A DNA stretch of 64,000 nucleotides from Tenacibaculum sp. 190524A02b (GCF_964036645.1 NZ_OZ038525.1:2980001-3044000); one strand, 5' to 3'; numbered from the stretch's first letter, positions 34,934 through 44,800 are shown. Notes: generated from the sequence alone by a model not told the origin. Numbers and translations are program-made.

Positions 34934-35410
34934 ATGATGAGATTCTTTTATTGGACCTTCTTTTTTTGTACACTTACTTTTTCATCTTGTGATTATTTCT
35001 CTTTTTCATCCAAACCCCAACCAATACTTATAGATACTATCGTTGACTTTACAAAAGTGGATAACTCTCCTGCTTTTATAGCTTGTAGAAACTTAATAGA
35101 CACAGAAAAAACGAATTGTTTTAGAAAAGAGCTGCATAGAAAAATTGCCAATTACTTGACCAGCGTTAATTTCACTGTTGAAGAAACTATAGATGAAACT
35201 ATTTTTTTACACTTACAAATTAGCAATAAAGGCGTTATTCTTCTAAAAGAGATTGAAGCTTCCTCTTACACTTTAGAACAAATTCCTGCTTTAGACAGTT
35301 TATTAAAAGCATCTATACAAAAGCTTCCTACTATTACTCCTGCTACTAAAAGAGGGATTCCTGTGAACACAACTTATAAGCTCCCTATTAAAATAGAAAT
35401 TGCTAATTAA
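34934..35410 (+). CDS. Lipoprotein resembling the BlaR1 periplasmic tail
   Basis: The 158-residue protein has a lipobox near residue 19 (FCTLTFSSC, in an LTFSSC setting). The body contains a pattern with FIACRNL, TNCFRKELHRKI and a TonB-C-like end (FLHLQISNKGVILLKEIEAS and KRGIPVNTTYKLPIKI). The neighbouring BlaR1-type protein has the same order: FPDC, GCFNKT, an isoleucine-rich strand pair and KRVNVHYTLPITF. The two are therefore probably paralogous. It has its own promoter region after the operon terminator. Function is unknown; a decoy or partner of the sensor is a guess. Confidence 0.7.
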   Translation: MMRFFYWTFFFCTLTFSSCDYFSFSSKPQPILIDTIVDFTKVDNSPAFIACRNLIDTEKTNCFRKELHRKIANYLTSVNFTVEETIDETIFLHLQISNKGVILLKEIEASSYTLEQIPALDSLLKASIQKLPTITPATKRGIPVNTTYKLPIKIEIAN

Positions 35411-35469
35411 ACTTTAACGATTCTTAGACTTATATAATTTAATTATTTTCGCTCTTTAAAAAATACAAC

Positions 35470-35916
35470 ATGAGTTTTTCTGTAAATTTTACCACTAGAT
35501 GGGCTGACTTTGATGCAAATATTCATATGCGTCATACTGCATATAACGATTATGCTGCTGAAGTTAGACTTCGTTTTTTTAATAAACACAACATTACTAT
35601 TCAAGACTTTACCAAAGAACAAATTGGTCCTATTTTATTTGAGGAAAACACCAAGTTTTTAAAAGAAATTCATATGGGTGAAGACATTTCTGTAAATTTA
35701 AAAGTAGTTGGACTTTCAAGTAAGGGTGAACGATGGAAAATTCAACATGAGGTTTTTAATAGCAAAGGAAAACGTGCTGCTATTATTACTGTGTATGGTG
35801 CTTGGTTAGATTTGGTAAAACGCAAACTGTCTGTTCCTCCTATAAAATTTCAAGAAATTTTTAATGAAGTAGAAAAAACGGAAGATTTTCAAGAAATTTT
35901 ATTAAAACAATCATGA
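35470..35916 (+). CDS. Acyl-CoA thioesterase, hotdog fold
   Basis: The 148-residue protein shows the 4HBT pattern FTTRWADFDANIHMRHTAYNDYAAEVRLRFF (about 7-37), with the catalytic-type Asp in ADFDANIH, and a later FLKEIHMGEDISVNLKVVG strand pair. Such enzymes release fatty acid or other acyl groups from CoA or ACP in the cytoplasm. It overlaps the next gene by 4 bp (ATGA), so the two are translationally coupled, although their functions do not obviously belong together. Confidence 0.88.
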   Translation: MSFSVNFTTRWADFDANIHMRHTAYNDYAAEVRLRFFNKHNITIQDFTKEQIGPILFEENTKFLKEIHMGEDISVNLKVVGLSSKGERWKIQHEVFNSKGKRAAIITVYGAWLDLVKRKLSVPPIKFQEIFNEVEKTEDFQEILLKQS

Positions 35917-36722
35917 GTACATCAAGGAAAATAAAAGTTATACTAGTGCTTCTGTCTATTGGGATTAGCTATTGGTTAAAGCAATCGGATAAAAAAGAAA
36001 CAAATTCTCCCTCAAACTCAGAAGTACGTTCTGAAAAAAAATCGACTTTTAATTTTCTACCTACCTCAACTACTGGAGCTATTGTTAAACATAATGGCTA
36101 TCAGCTTTCTTATAGTGAAGCACATGAACAAGCGGAATGGGTTGCTTATTCTTTAAGTAAAAAAGATATTATTTACACAAAGCATAAGCGACCTTTTTTT
36201 ATAAGTGACCCTAAAGTACGAACAAAATCTGCTAGTTGGAAAAATTATAAAAGATCTGGATATGACAAAGGACATCTTTGTCCTGCTGGTGATAAGCGTT
36301 ACTCAAAAAAGGCGCATGACGAGACTTTTTATACTTCTAACATTTCTCCTCAAAAGCATGATTTTAATGCTGGTATTTGGAACAAACTAGAACAGAAAAC
36401 GCGTTATTGGGCTAAGAAATACAATCATTTGTATGTAGTTACTGGCGGAGTTTTAAAACCCAATTTAAAAACGATTGGTAAAGATAGAGTTAGTGTCCCT
36501 AATCAGTTTTATAAAATATTACTTGATTATACAAAACCTGAAATTAAAGCTATCGCTTTTTTATTACCTCACCAAGAAAGTAATAAGCCTTTGTATAGCT
36601 TTGTTGTTTCGATAGATTATTTGGAAAAACTTACTGGTATTGATTTTTTTCCAGAGTTGCCTGATAAACTTGAAAATAAACTTGAAGCTTCTACGGATTA
36701 TAAGAATTGGAGTTTTAGGTAA
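35913..36722 (+). CDS. DNA/RNA non-specific endonuclease, membrane-anchored or secreted
   Basis: The 269-residue protein has an N-terminal hydrophobic segment (about 7-22) acting as anchor or signal, then a Ser/Lys linker. The beta-beta-alpha metal nuclease motif is DKGHLCPAGD (118-127), with expected catalytic His121; family members more often have DRGH. FYTSNISPQKHDFNAGIWNKLE (about 137-158) carries the metal-binding Asn. It cuts DNA and RNA without sequence preference, usually in the periplasm or outside, for nutrient recovery. A very strong terminator follows. Confidence 0.92.
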   Translation: MSTSRKIKVILVLLSIGISYWLKQSDKKETNSPSNSEVRSEKKSTFNFLPTSTTGAIVKHNGYQLSYSEAHEQAEWVAYSLSKKDIIYTKHKRPFFISDPKVRTKSASWKNYKRSGYDKGHLCPAGDKRYSKKAHDETFYTSNISPQKHDFNAGIWNKLEQKTRYWAKKYNHLYVVTGGVLKPNLKTIGKDRVSVPNQFYKILLDYTKPEIKAIAFLLPHQESNKPLYSFVVSIDYLEKLTGIDFFPELPDKLENKLEASTDYKNWSFR

Positions 36723-36726
36723 TCAT

Positions 36727-36770
36727 AAAACATAAAAAAACCGAGCAAATGCTCGGTTTTTTTATGTTTT
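36727..36770. terminator. Bidirectional terminator with 20-bp perfect stem
   Basis: Bases 36727-36746 and 36751-36770 are exact complements around an AAAT loop, with a CCGAGC core and A/T runs on either side. It separates the nuclease gene (+) from the duplicated lipoprotein gene (-). Confidence 0.95.
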
Positions 36771-36789
36771 CAGTAAGAAAGACTTCTTT

Positions 36790-39000
36790 CTACCATCTTG
36801 TCCATCCATTAGTCCAATCTGGTACATCAGCACCTTTACCAGCTCCTGTAGCTGTAGCTTCATTTACAAAGCTAGAACCAGCAGCTCCAGTATAATCAGT
36901 TATTTCAAAACCAGTTGCTTTATTAGCAAACTCAATGTTAGTCATTTTCAAATCTCCATTCTCAATTCTAGTACCTGCAGGAGCATCTGTAGACTTCACC
37001 TTTACACCTAAATTAACTCCAGAAATATAGAAATTATCAATTGTGAAATTTCCACCACCTTCTTTATAGTATAAAGCTCCTTCTGCTACAGGACCAACTA
37101 CAGTAATATTCTTTAATGTTGCCGTAGTTACAGGTGTTGCATTACCATTACTTCCATTATTTGACCCCTCAATACCTGCTCTTGCACTTCCTGAAATATA
37201 CCAGTACTCACCTGTACCAGCCCATCCATCAGCAAAATCAATTGAATCATCTCCTGAATTTGTAGATACTAAATACTTACCATTAACTGTACCTCCAAAA
37301 AATTCAATACCATCATCTCCGCCTTCAAAAGACTGAACATACTCTAAGGTAGTTCCTGCTCCTACACCGAATAATGATACTCCATTAAACTCTTTTGAAT
37401 TACTAAATGAAGCTCCCGTATATTCAACTCTTAAATACTTAATTGACCCTGAGTTATCATTAACATTCGAACCGCCATAAGTTAAACCTGCAACTTCTGA
37501 AACTGCATCAGTTCCTTTGTTTGTTGGAGCTTTACCACAAATAACTAATCCACCCCAATCATCAGCTTTAGGTGAAACTGCTCCAGAAGTCATAATAACA
37601 GGATTGTTAGCTTCTCCATTAACAAAAATTTGTCCTCCTTGCGCTACTGCGATATAAGCAGAAGTACCTCCAACAGCCTTAATAGTTGTTCCTGCAGGAA
37701 TAGTTAACTTACCTCCATCTTTAACAACAAATGAACTTGTTAATTGATATTCAACATCTGATTTTAATGTAACATCACCAGTAACTTCACCAGCTAAGTT
37801 TTCTTTACTTACTCCACTATTACTTAAACCTCTAGTCCATCCTGCAGCCCAATCAGGTGCAGCAGCTCCATTACCAGCTCCAGTTGTTACACCTTGCTTA
37901 ATAAAATCATCATTAGCACCTGTATAATCTGTTAATTTAAATCCATCTGCATTTTCTGCAAACTGAACATTTGTCATTTTTAAGTCTCCATTTTGGATTC
38001 TTGTATTAGCTGGAGCATCAGTAGATTTTACCTTTACACCTAAGTTAACACCAGAAATATAAAAGTTATCAATTGTAAAGTTTCCTCCACCTTCTTTATA
38101 AAACAAAGCTCCTTCTGTTACTGGACCAACGACAGATATGTTTTTTAATGTAGCATTTGTTACAGGAGTAGCATTACCATTACTTCCGTTATTAGACCCT
38201 TCTATACCAGCTTTAGCACTTCCTGAAATATACCAGTATTCTCCTGTTCCAGCCCATCCATCTGCAAAATCAATTGAATCATCACCTGAATTAGTAGAAA
38301 CTAAGTACTTACCATTAACTGTACCTCCAAAAAACTCAATACCATCATCTCCTCCTTCATAAGATTGAACATACTCTATTGTAGTTCCTGAACCAACTCC
38401 AAATAAAGAAAGACCGTTAAACTCTTTAGTATTACTAAAAGCCGCTCCTGTATATTCAAGTCTTAAGTAACGAATTGAACCAGAATCGTCATTTGAAACA
38501 GTTCCACCATAAGTTAAACCTGCTACTTCAGATATAGAGTTATCTCCCTTATTAGTTGGTGCCTTACCACAAACAACTAATCCTCCCCAATCTTTTTTAT
38601 CTGGGTTAGTAGCTCCAGAGGTCATTATTACTGGATTACTTTTAGTACCATTTACAAAAATTTTACCTCCTTGCGCTACTGCTATGTATGCAGAAGTTCC
38701 TCCTACAGCTTCTATTCTAGTACCAGCAGGGATATTTAAAACACCTCCACTTTTTACTTCATATTTTCCATTAAGCTTGTATGTTACACTAGCATCTAAT
38801 GTTACTTCAGAAGAAATTTCTCCTGATAAATCAGCATTAGAACAAGGTTTACATGACCCTCCACAGTCAACCCCTGTTTCATCTCCGTTTTGGATACCAT
38901 CCGAACAAGAACCTGTTGGAATAGGATTATCGTCCCCACACGATACTACGAAAGCCATTGTCATAGCCATCATAACCATTGTAATAATTTGTTTTCTCAT
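36790..39000 (-). CDS. Surface lipoprotein made of two near-identical 344-residue halves
   Basis: The 736-residue protein has a lipobox ending at Cys21 followed by GDDN, an acidic stretch like flavobacterial surface-export signals. A Cys-rich segment SCSDGIQNGDETGVDCGG (31-48) follows. Two repeats start near 57 and 401; for example GTSAYIAVAQGG falls at 101 and 445. They share long identical stretches such as DDGIEFFGGTVNGKYLVSTN. The Gly/Asn-rich strands suggest a right-handed beta-helix. It lies 101 bp downstream of a TonB receptor gene on the same strand, so it is probably the receptor's surface partner, without being SusD-like. The ligand is unknown. Related proteins are often mis-named multidrug transporter. 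Confidence 0.85.
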   Translation of the reverse strand: MRKQIITMVMMAMTMAFVVSCGDDNPIPTGSCSDGIQNGDETGVDCGGSCKPCSNADLSGEISSEVTLDASVTYKLNGKYEVKSGGVLNIPAGTRIEAVGGTSAYIAVAQGGKIFVNGTKSNPVIMTSGATNPDKKDWGGLVVCGKAPTNKGDNSISEVAGLTYGGTVSNDDSGSIRYLRLEYTGAAFSNTKEFNGLSLFGVGSGTTIEYVQSYEGGDDGIEFFGGTVNGKYLVSTNSGDDSIDFADGWAGTGEYWYISGSAKAGIEGSNNGSNGNATPVTNATLKNISVVGPVTEGALFYKEGGGNFTIDNFYISGVNLGVKVKSTDAPANTRIQNGDLKMTNVQFAENADGFKLTDYTGANDDFIKQGVTTGAGNGAAAPDWAAGWTRGLSNSGVSKENLAGEVTGDVTLKSDVEYQLTSSFVVKDGGKLTIPAGTTIKAVGGTSAYIAVAQGGQIFVNGEANNPVIMTSGAVSPKADDWGGLVICGKAPTNKGTDAVSEVAGLTYGGSNVNDNSGSIKYLRVEYTGASFSNSKEFNGVSLFGVGAGTTLEYVQSFEGGDDGIEFFGGTVNGKYLVSTNSGDDSIDFADGWAGTGEYWYISGSARAGIEGSNNGSNGNATPVTTATLKNITVVGPVAEGALYYKEGGGNFTIDNFYISGVNLGVKVKSTDAPAGTRIENGDLKMTNIEFANKATGFEITDYTGAAGSSFVNEATATGAGKGADVPDWTNGWTRW

Positions 39001-39100
39001 CTTAGTATATAATGTTAATCTTTTAAGTTACGGCAAAACAAATACATGAATGTTAATTTACCATTGGTTTAAGTTTAACCTTGCTTTAAAGGATTGTTAA

Positions 39101-41905
39101 TTAAAAGTTATACGATACAGATAGTTTTACATCTACCCCTCTTTTATATGATAATACAGTTATGTTTTGAATATCCTGAAATCTTTCAATAGTTGGGTTT
39201 AGTAAGTTTTTAGCAGAAAATCCTAAACTGATATTTTTGTTGATTTGAGATTTTAAAATTAGATCTAATGTTCCAAATCCTTTATCTACCATATTACCTT
39301 TTACCTCAGGTCCTACAGCTCCAACAGTACCTAGAGCAAATATTCTATCAGAAAAATAATTAAATACTACTGTTGATTGAATATTCATCCCATTTTTAAA
39401 ATCTCTTAAATACGTTAAATCCGTATTGATTAATAAATCAGATGCTCCAGCAAAACCATCTTCTTTCTTGCTAAAGTTTACCCCAAAATCATTCTCCATA
39501 GATACCTTTTCACTATCTAATTCCTGTTTATGATGCATATAAGCAACATTCAAACCAGCTGATAATTTATTATTTAATGTTTTATCTTCGGTTTCTTCCT
39601 CTAAATTAAAAAGTGTCTTTTTTATTTCAGCTTCAGCACCTACTGCATACCCCCAATCACCTGAGTTTACAAAACTAATATCATTTGATGCAGAGTTTAT
39701 ACCAACTTCATTAATTGGATTTTGAATATATTTTCCAAATACTCCTAAAGATATTAACTCATCGTTTTTAGGGAAAAACTCCCATTTTATATCAGCGTTG
39801 TAATTATCTGATGAGTACAAATCTTTATTACCTAATGAAGTATTAACTACATCTTCAAATAAAAATGGTGCTCTCTCTTTAAACTGTGGTAATGTATAGG
39901 TCTTACTAGCTGCGAACTTTAAATTATGCTTATCGTTAAGAGCATATTTTAACGATAATGAAGGAAGTACTGCAAACTTATCTAATTCACTATTACCTAC
40001 TAATATTGACGTATTATATTGAATAGATTGTTTTATTTGCTCACCTCTTACACCTACTACTGCAGTAAATGCATCTGAAAATTTATATTCGAAAGTTAAA
40101 TACCCTGAATTGATTGTTTGATCCCCTCCATACACTTGAGGAAATAATACATTTACCCCTGGTAAACCTAAACCTCCTCTAAATGTTTTTATAGTATATA
40201 GCCCTGCATTTAAATTAGTTTGATTGAAATAGCTATCTAAATTATATACATCATTGATAAACGGTTGCGGTATTCCTTGAGTGATAGCAAAATTAAACTG
40301 AGTTGCATCAAAATCTATATTTTTAAACCTTCCGCTATATCCTAATTTCAATTTTGCTTTAGGTAAATCTTCTGCATCCTTGGCAAACTTATATGTAACA
40401 CTAGCATTAGCTGCTATTTCTTCTTCTTGAAGGTCTGAATAAAATCTGTGGTTATCTGAATCATTACTGATCAAGAACATTGATTTAGGACCATTAGGTT
40501 TATCATTCTCATGAGGTAATACTGTACTTTGTCTACGATCTGGAACTCTGTTTTTATTAAAGTTATAAGCTCCTCCCCATTCTACTTTAAAAGCATCTCC
40601 TAATTTATGAGTACCTAATAATTGGTGTACAAATAATGTATTTCTAATAAAAGTTTGTCTTTGGATTACAGCTCCACCTTCTTGAGCATTATCAAAAGCA
40701 TCATAAATACCTTGATAATCATCATGAGAATTACTAGAACTATTTACCATTAAACCGTTATACTTAAACTCATGGGCTTTGTATTTTAATCTTAAGTTCC
40801 CCATTAAAGTTGTATTCGTATTGTATGAATAAGATTCTCTCCTTAAATCTTTCCTAGCAATACCTGCAACATCAACATTACCTCTCGCAACCCCTTCTTT
40901 GTATGTATAATCATTATCAAAAGAACCTACTGCAAAGAAACTTAACCTTGTATTGTCAGTTAAACTAAAAGAATCTCCTCCTTTTACAGCTAACGAAGAA
41001 TTAACAGGAGTTCCACCTACCTGTCTATCCATACTTGTAGTAAAGTTATAATTGTTTAACGGAAATGCTGGATAATTTGTTTTATAGAAACCAAATTCTC
41101 CAGGTCCATCTGCACCATAAAACTTACTTTTCTTGTTAGCTTCAGAATTTAATCCTACCCCAACATTAAAATTAGCAAAACCTTTTCCTTTATAAACTTT
41201 AGAAGAAATATTAATATTAGCCCCTCCAAAATCTCCATAATTACCAGCTGCATACGTTTTATCTATTCCAATATATTCAACAATATCAGTAGAGAAAATA
41301 CTTAAATCTATATTTTTCTTTGATGGATCATCAGAAGGTAAAGGCAACCCATTTAAAGTAGTAACATTATACCTATCACCTAAACCTCTAACAAAAACAC
41401 TCCCTGAACCTTCTTCTTTAGAAACTCCAGTAGTTTTAGTTACAGCTGTAGCTACATCACTTACCCCTTTTCTAGATAATTCTTGTTTACCTATTTTTGT
41501 CTCAATTGAAACTGCTTTTTTCTGTTCTAATAGTAAAGCACTTTCTTTCTCTTTATTTACAGTAGCATTAATCTTTACTTCTTCTAATGCTACTCCTTGA
41601 TTAGCCCCTAAAAGTTGATTTACAATAACTGTTTCTCCTGCTTTTACAACTACTACTTTCTCTTTCGTTTGATACCCAACAAAACTAAAAACAATAGTTT
41701 GATTACCTTCTGGTACATTGATCGTATACTTACCATCAATATCTGTTGTCCCCCCAATAGACGTACCTTTTATAAACACATTTGCAAAAGGTAATGGTTC
41801 TCCGTTCATTTCTTTATCGGTAACCGTACCTGATACAGTACCTTTGCTCTGACCGAAAGCCAAATTGCATAAGCTTAAAAAAGCTACAATTAATAATTTT
41901 TTCAT
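39101..41905 (-). CDS. TonB-dependent receptor with N-terminal carboxypeptidase-like domain
   Basis: The start is set at the ATG at 41905 (MKKLLIVAFLSLCNLAFGQ, a signal peptide); the longer frame begins with TTG 33 bp upstream inside promoter-like sequence. The 934-residue protein has a CarboxypepD_reg domain (about 22-100), a plug (about 120-240, with VFVRGLGDRYNVTTLNGLPLP and FGGANINISSK) and a beta barrel ending in KLSVSYNF with a terminal aromatic residue. It imports a large or scarce ligand across the outer membrane using TonB energy. Its partner is likely the duplicated lipoprotein downstream. A 14-bp palindrome (41958-41971) precedes the gene. Confidence 0.93.
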   Translation of the reverse strand: MKKLLIVAFLSLCNLAFGQSKGTVSGTVTDKEMNGEPLPFANVFIKGTSIGGTTDIDGKYTINVPEGNQTIVFSFVGYQTKEKVVVVKAGETVIVNQLLGANQGVALEEVKINATVNKEKESALLLEQKKAVSIETKIGKQELSRKGVSDVATAVTKTTGVSKEEGSGSVFVRGLGDRYNVTTLNGLPLPSDDPSKKNIDLSIFSTDIVEYIGIDKTYAAGNYGDFGGANINISSKVYKGKGFANFNVGVGLNSEANKKSKFYGADGPGEFGFYKTNYPAFPLNNYNFTTSMDRQVGGTPVNSSLAVKGGDSFSLTDNTRLSFFAVGSFDNDYTYKEGVARGNVDVAGIARKDLRRESYSYNTNTTLMGNLRLKYKAHEFKYNGLMVNSSSNSHDDYQGIYDAFDNAQEGGAVIQRQTFIRNTLFVHQLLGTHKLGDAFKVEWGGAYNFNKNRVPDRRQSTVLPHENDKPNGPKSMFLISNDSDNHRFYSDLQEEEIAANASVTYKFAKDAEDLPKAKLKLGYSGRFKNIDFDATQFNFAITQGIPQPFINDVYNLDSYFNQTNLNAGLYTIKTFRGGLGLPGVNVLFPQVYGGDQTINSGYLTFEYKFSDAFTAVVGVRGEQIKQSIQYNTSILVGNSELDKFAVLPSLSLKYALNDKHNLKFAASKTYTLPQFKERAPFLFEDVVNTSLGNKDLYSSDNYNADIKWEFFPKNDELISLGVFGKYIQNPINEVGINSASNDISFVNSGDWGYAVGAEAEIKKTLFNLEEETEDKTLNNKLSAGLNVAYMHHKQELDSEKVSMENDFGVNFSKKEDGFAGASDLLINTDLTYLRDFKNGMNIQSTVVFNYFSDRIFALGTVGAVGPEVKGNMVDKGFGTLDLILKSQINKNISLGFSAKNLLNPTIERFQDIQNITVLSYKRGVDVKLSVSYNF

Positions 41906-41957
41906 TCTAACTTTGAATTCTGTTTTTGTATCCGGCAAAATTCAAATTAACTCGTAA

Positions 41958-41971
41958 AGCTAATGTTAGCT
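41958..41971. promoter_or_regulatory. 14-bp palindrome upstream of the TonB receptor gene
   Basis: AGCTAA-TG-TTAGCT is a perfect dyad about 53 bp upstream of the receptor start codon, in the region where a -33 box would lie. It is a candidate operator; the regulator is unknown. Confidence 0.4.
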
Positions 41972-42052
41972 AAAAATTATTGTTGTATTATTAGAATGTT
42001 TATCTATTGTTAAGAAAGTTTTCAAATGTTATGTAAGTGTTAAGTAATACTT

Positions 42053-42535
42053 TTAAAATCTCTTTAAGTAACTCTCCAACAAGATATTTAACTCTTCAAC
42101 AGGTATAAAACCCACTATCTGCTCATCTATAACATTAGTTTTACTTAGAAAAACCGTTGTCGGATAGGTTAATTTCCCATTTTTAGTAGCTAAAGCTTCT
42201 GCTAATTCATGAACACCCGTTTTGTATCCGTTAGTCCTGTACTTAAAGGCTTTACCCTGTATTACAACCTCTTTTTTATCTTCTGCATTTAACAGTACAA
42301 AATAGAAGGATTCATTTAATATTTTCGCAATTCTTTTAGAAGTAAACACCTTTTTTTTCATAGCATGACAAAACTTACACCAATCTGTATATACAAATAC
42401 GAATATTGGTTTGTCATTTTTTTGTTGTAAATTATATGCTTGTTCAAAAGAATAGGTAACAGGGAACACTGCCTCTGTTTGTGAAAACATTGACAGCGTT
42501 CCAAAAATTAACCATATTCTTAATAACTTTATCAT
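42053..42535 (-). CDS. Exported thioredoxin-fold protein
   Basis: The 160-residue protein has a signal peptide (about 1-19, ending MFSQ). The thioredoxin motif is TDWCKFCHAMKK with Cys53 and Cys56. A cis-Pro turn is visible in KLTYPTTVFLSK. It should act in the periplasm as a reductase or oxidase. Its ATG overlaps the TAA of the upstream TonB receptor by 1 bp (TAATG), so it is translationally coupled to that receptor and likely assists it, for example by keeping cysteines or metal ions reduced. Confidence 0.9.
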   Translation of the reverse strand: MIKLLRIWLIFGTLSMFSQTEAVFPVTYSFEQAYNLQQKNDKPIFVFVYTDWCKFCHAMKKKVFTSKRIAKILNESFYFVLLNAEDKKEVVIQGKAFKYRTNGYKTGVHELAEALATKNGKLTYPTTVFLSKTNVIDEQIVGFIPVEELNILLESYLKRF

Positions 42536-44775
42536 TAGAAAAGTTTATATCGTAATCCTAAAAACAATCTTACTCCTTGATTTGAAGCATACACATAGGC
42601 AGGGTCAAATGTAAGGTTAGGGTTATTAGGATCTAAGTTTTTATCAAAAGGATCAAATGTTCTTAAAATACTATTAGCAGCTGGTGTAAAATTTAATAAG
42701 TTTTTTACACCTCCAAAAATTTCTAACCCAGAACTGAAGCTTTTTGTTAATTGTATGTTTTGAATACTATACCATGGAGATTTTGGCGCTCTTGGATCAT
42801 TATCTCCCAATAAAGGTAAATCCATAGGCGCATATACATTTCCTGTATAATCAATTTTCATACCCCAAGAAGGTATTTTATATGAAACACTCCATGTTCC
42901 ACTAAAACTTTCTGTTAACAATTGTCTTTGCGTTACTCCATTCTCTGTTGTTGACACATCCATTAAAGTTGCTCCAGCAATAATTGACAGGCCATTTTGC
43001 CAAGTAATATCTGTATTTAAAGAAATTCCTTTTGAAACTGCATTCCCTTCTAAATTTCCGTAAATAATTTTACTTGTATCCGATTCATAATCTGGTATTA
43101 TCTTATTATCAAAATAGGTATAAAAAGCACTAGCATCTATATTTATAATAGTATTATTATTGGTTACTAACTTTTTTACATAATTAATATTTGTATTCCA
43201 AGAGGTTTCTGGCTTTAACTGATTTTCAAAAAACACTTCTCTGTTTCCTGTAAGTGCTGCATGATCTTCTGTAAATACATTCGCTACTCTAAATCCATTT
43301 CCTATACTTACTCTGAAAACATCTTCATTATTTTCTGAATTCCATTTATAATTTAAACGAGGTGAAAAAATCCCTCCATGCAAACTATTATAATCATACC
43401 TTGCCCCTATAAGGAGCTTATTATTTGGAGACAATCGTATTTCGTCCTGTACAAATACACCTGGTAAATGTGTTATAGATGGATTATTATTTATTCCTTG
43501 CGCATCAAGTGTAGCAAATGTATTATCGTCATAATAAGTATACCTGTAGGCTAATCCCATTAGCACGTCATGAGCTTCTCCAAAGTTAGTATCCCAAATT
43601 AATTGACCAAAACCTATGTATTGATCTGCTTTATAAGAAGTGTCTCCATAAAAAGAATCTTGATTATGACCATTAGCACTAAACTGAATACTCAATTTTT
43701 CATCTGTTGGTAATTGATAAGTTCCAAATGTTTCCCATCTACTGGTATATATACTTTCCCCATAAACATCTCTTCCTCCTCTATATTTTGGTTCCCAATT
43801 CATTTGACCTCCCCATCTATCTTCATACACATAACGTCCTGCAACGGTAAATACCCTATTATTCTTTCTATTAAAAGTAAGCTTATTAAAAATAGAAATC
43901 CTGTCTTGCAATGTTAAATCTGTAAAACCATCCTTATTATTATCTATAGGATTCGAATAATTAAAATAATTTACTCCTAATAAACCTTTTGTTTTTCCTA
44001 AACTATATTTAAAACCTACATCTGTATTTACTTCTCCCCAAGAACTTGCGAAAGATTCTGCTGTTAATAAAGGAGCCGATTTTGGCGTTTTTGTAATAAT
44101 ATTTATAATACCTCCAACTGCTTCTGACCCATATAAAGTAGAGGCTGGTCCTTTAACTATTTCTATTCTTTCAATTAAAGCTTGAGGAATACCTGTTAGT
44201 CCATATACTGTTGACAAACCACTTACAATTGGCATACCATCTATTAAAACAAAAGTATAAGGGCCTTCTAACCCATTAATATGGATATCTCCAGTATTAC
44301 AAACACTACAATTAACTTGCGGTCTTACTCCATTTACATTTTGCATTGATTCAAATACTGATGGTGCTGGATTCTTTTTAAAAAAAGTTGGTGAATACAC
44401 TTCTACTGGAACTGGACTATCTAACTTCTTAACTGGTTTTAGTGTTCCTGAAACTACTATTTCATCTAACTCTGAAGTGTCTTCTTTTAACTGGAAGTTT
44501 ATTTCTAACTCTCCACCTTTAGACACCTGAATCTTCTTTATTTGATTTTCAAAACCAATAGAAGACACCATTAACTTTTGTTTACCAGCCTTCACGTCTT
44601 TGATAGCGTAATATCCATTTTTATTCGTAACACTACCTTGATTAGCTCCTTTAATAAAAATGTTAATCATCTCCATTGGCTCGCCCTTAAAAGTAACTCT
44701 TCCTTTAATTGTTGATTGTGAAAAAGATGAGACTTCACAATAAAATACTATCACCAATAGTATGTATTTTTTCAT
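42535..44775 (-). CDS. TonB-dependent receptor of the metal-uptake locus
   Basis: The 746-residue protein has a signal peptide (1-20), a CarboxypepD_reg domain (about 22-98), a plug with VFESMQNVNGVRPQVNCSVCN (140-160, Cys156 and Cys159) and a barrel ending LFLGLRYKLF. The CxxC in the plug, plus a co-translated thioredoxin, suggests redox or metal-linked handling. The gene diverges from the MntR-type repressor, and a 20-bp palindrome lies between. Its -7 box TACATTTG (44808-44801) borders that palindrome. It probably imports a metal or metal chelate under MntR-type control; manganese, zinc and iron are all possible. Confidence 0.92.
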   Translation of the reverse strand: MKKYILLVIVFYCEVSSFSQSTIKGRVTFKGEPMEMINIFIKGANQGSVTNKNGYYAIKDVKAGKQKLMVSSIGFENQIKKIQVSKGGELEINFQLKEDTSELDEIVVSGTLKPVKKLDSPVPVEVYSPTFFKKNPAPSVFESMQNVNGVRPQVNCSVCNTGDIHINGLEGPYTFVLIDGMPIVSGLSTVYGLTGIPQALIERIEIVKGPASTLYGSEAVGGIINIITKTPKSAPLLTAESFASSWGEVNTDVGFKYSLGKTKGLLGVNYFNYSNPIDNNKDGFTDLTLQDRISIFNKLTFNRKNNRVFTVAGRYVYEDRWGGQMNWEPKYRGGRDVYGESIYTSRWETFGTYQLPTDEKLSIQFSANGHNQDSFYGDTSYKADQYIGFGQLIWDTNFGEAHDVLMGLAYRYTYYDDNTFATLDAQGINNNPSITHLPGVFVQDEIRLSPNNKLLIGARYDYNSLHGGIFSPRLNYKWNSENNEDVFRVSIGNGFRVANVFTEDHAALTGNREVFFENQLKPETSWNTNINYVKKLVTNNNTIINIDASAFYTYFDNKIIPDYESDTSKIIYGNLEGNAVSKGISLNTDITWQNGLSIIAGATLMDVSTTENGVTQRQLLTESFSGTWSVSYKIPSWGMKIDYTGNVYAPMDLPLLGDNDPRAPKSPWYSIQNIQLTKSFSSGLEIFGGVKNLLNFTPAANSILRTFDPFDKNLDPNNPNLTFDPAYVYASNQGVRLFLGLRYKLF

Positions 44776-44800
44776 TTTAAGTTATTTTTTAAATCCCGGG

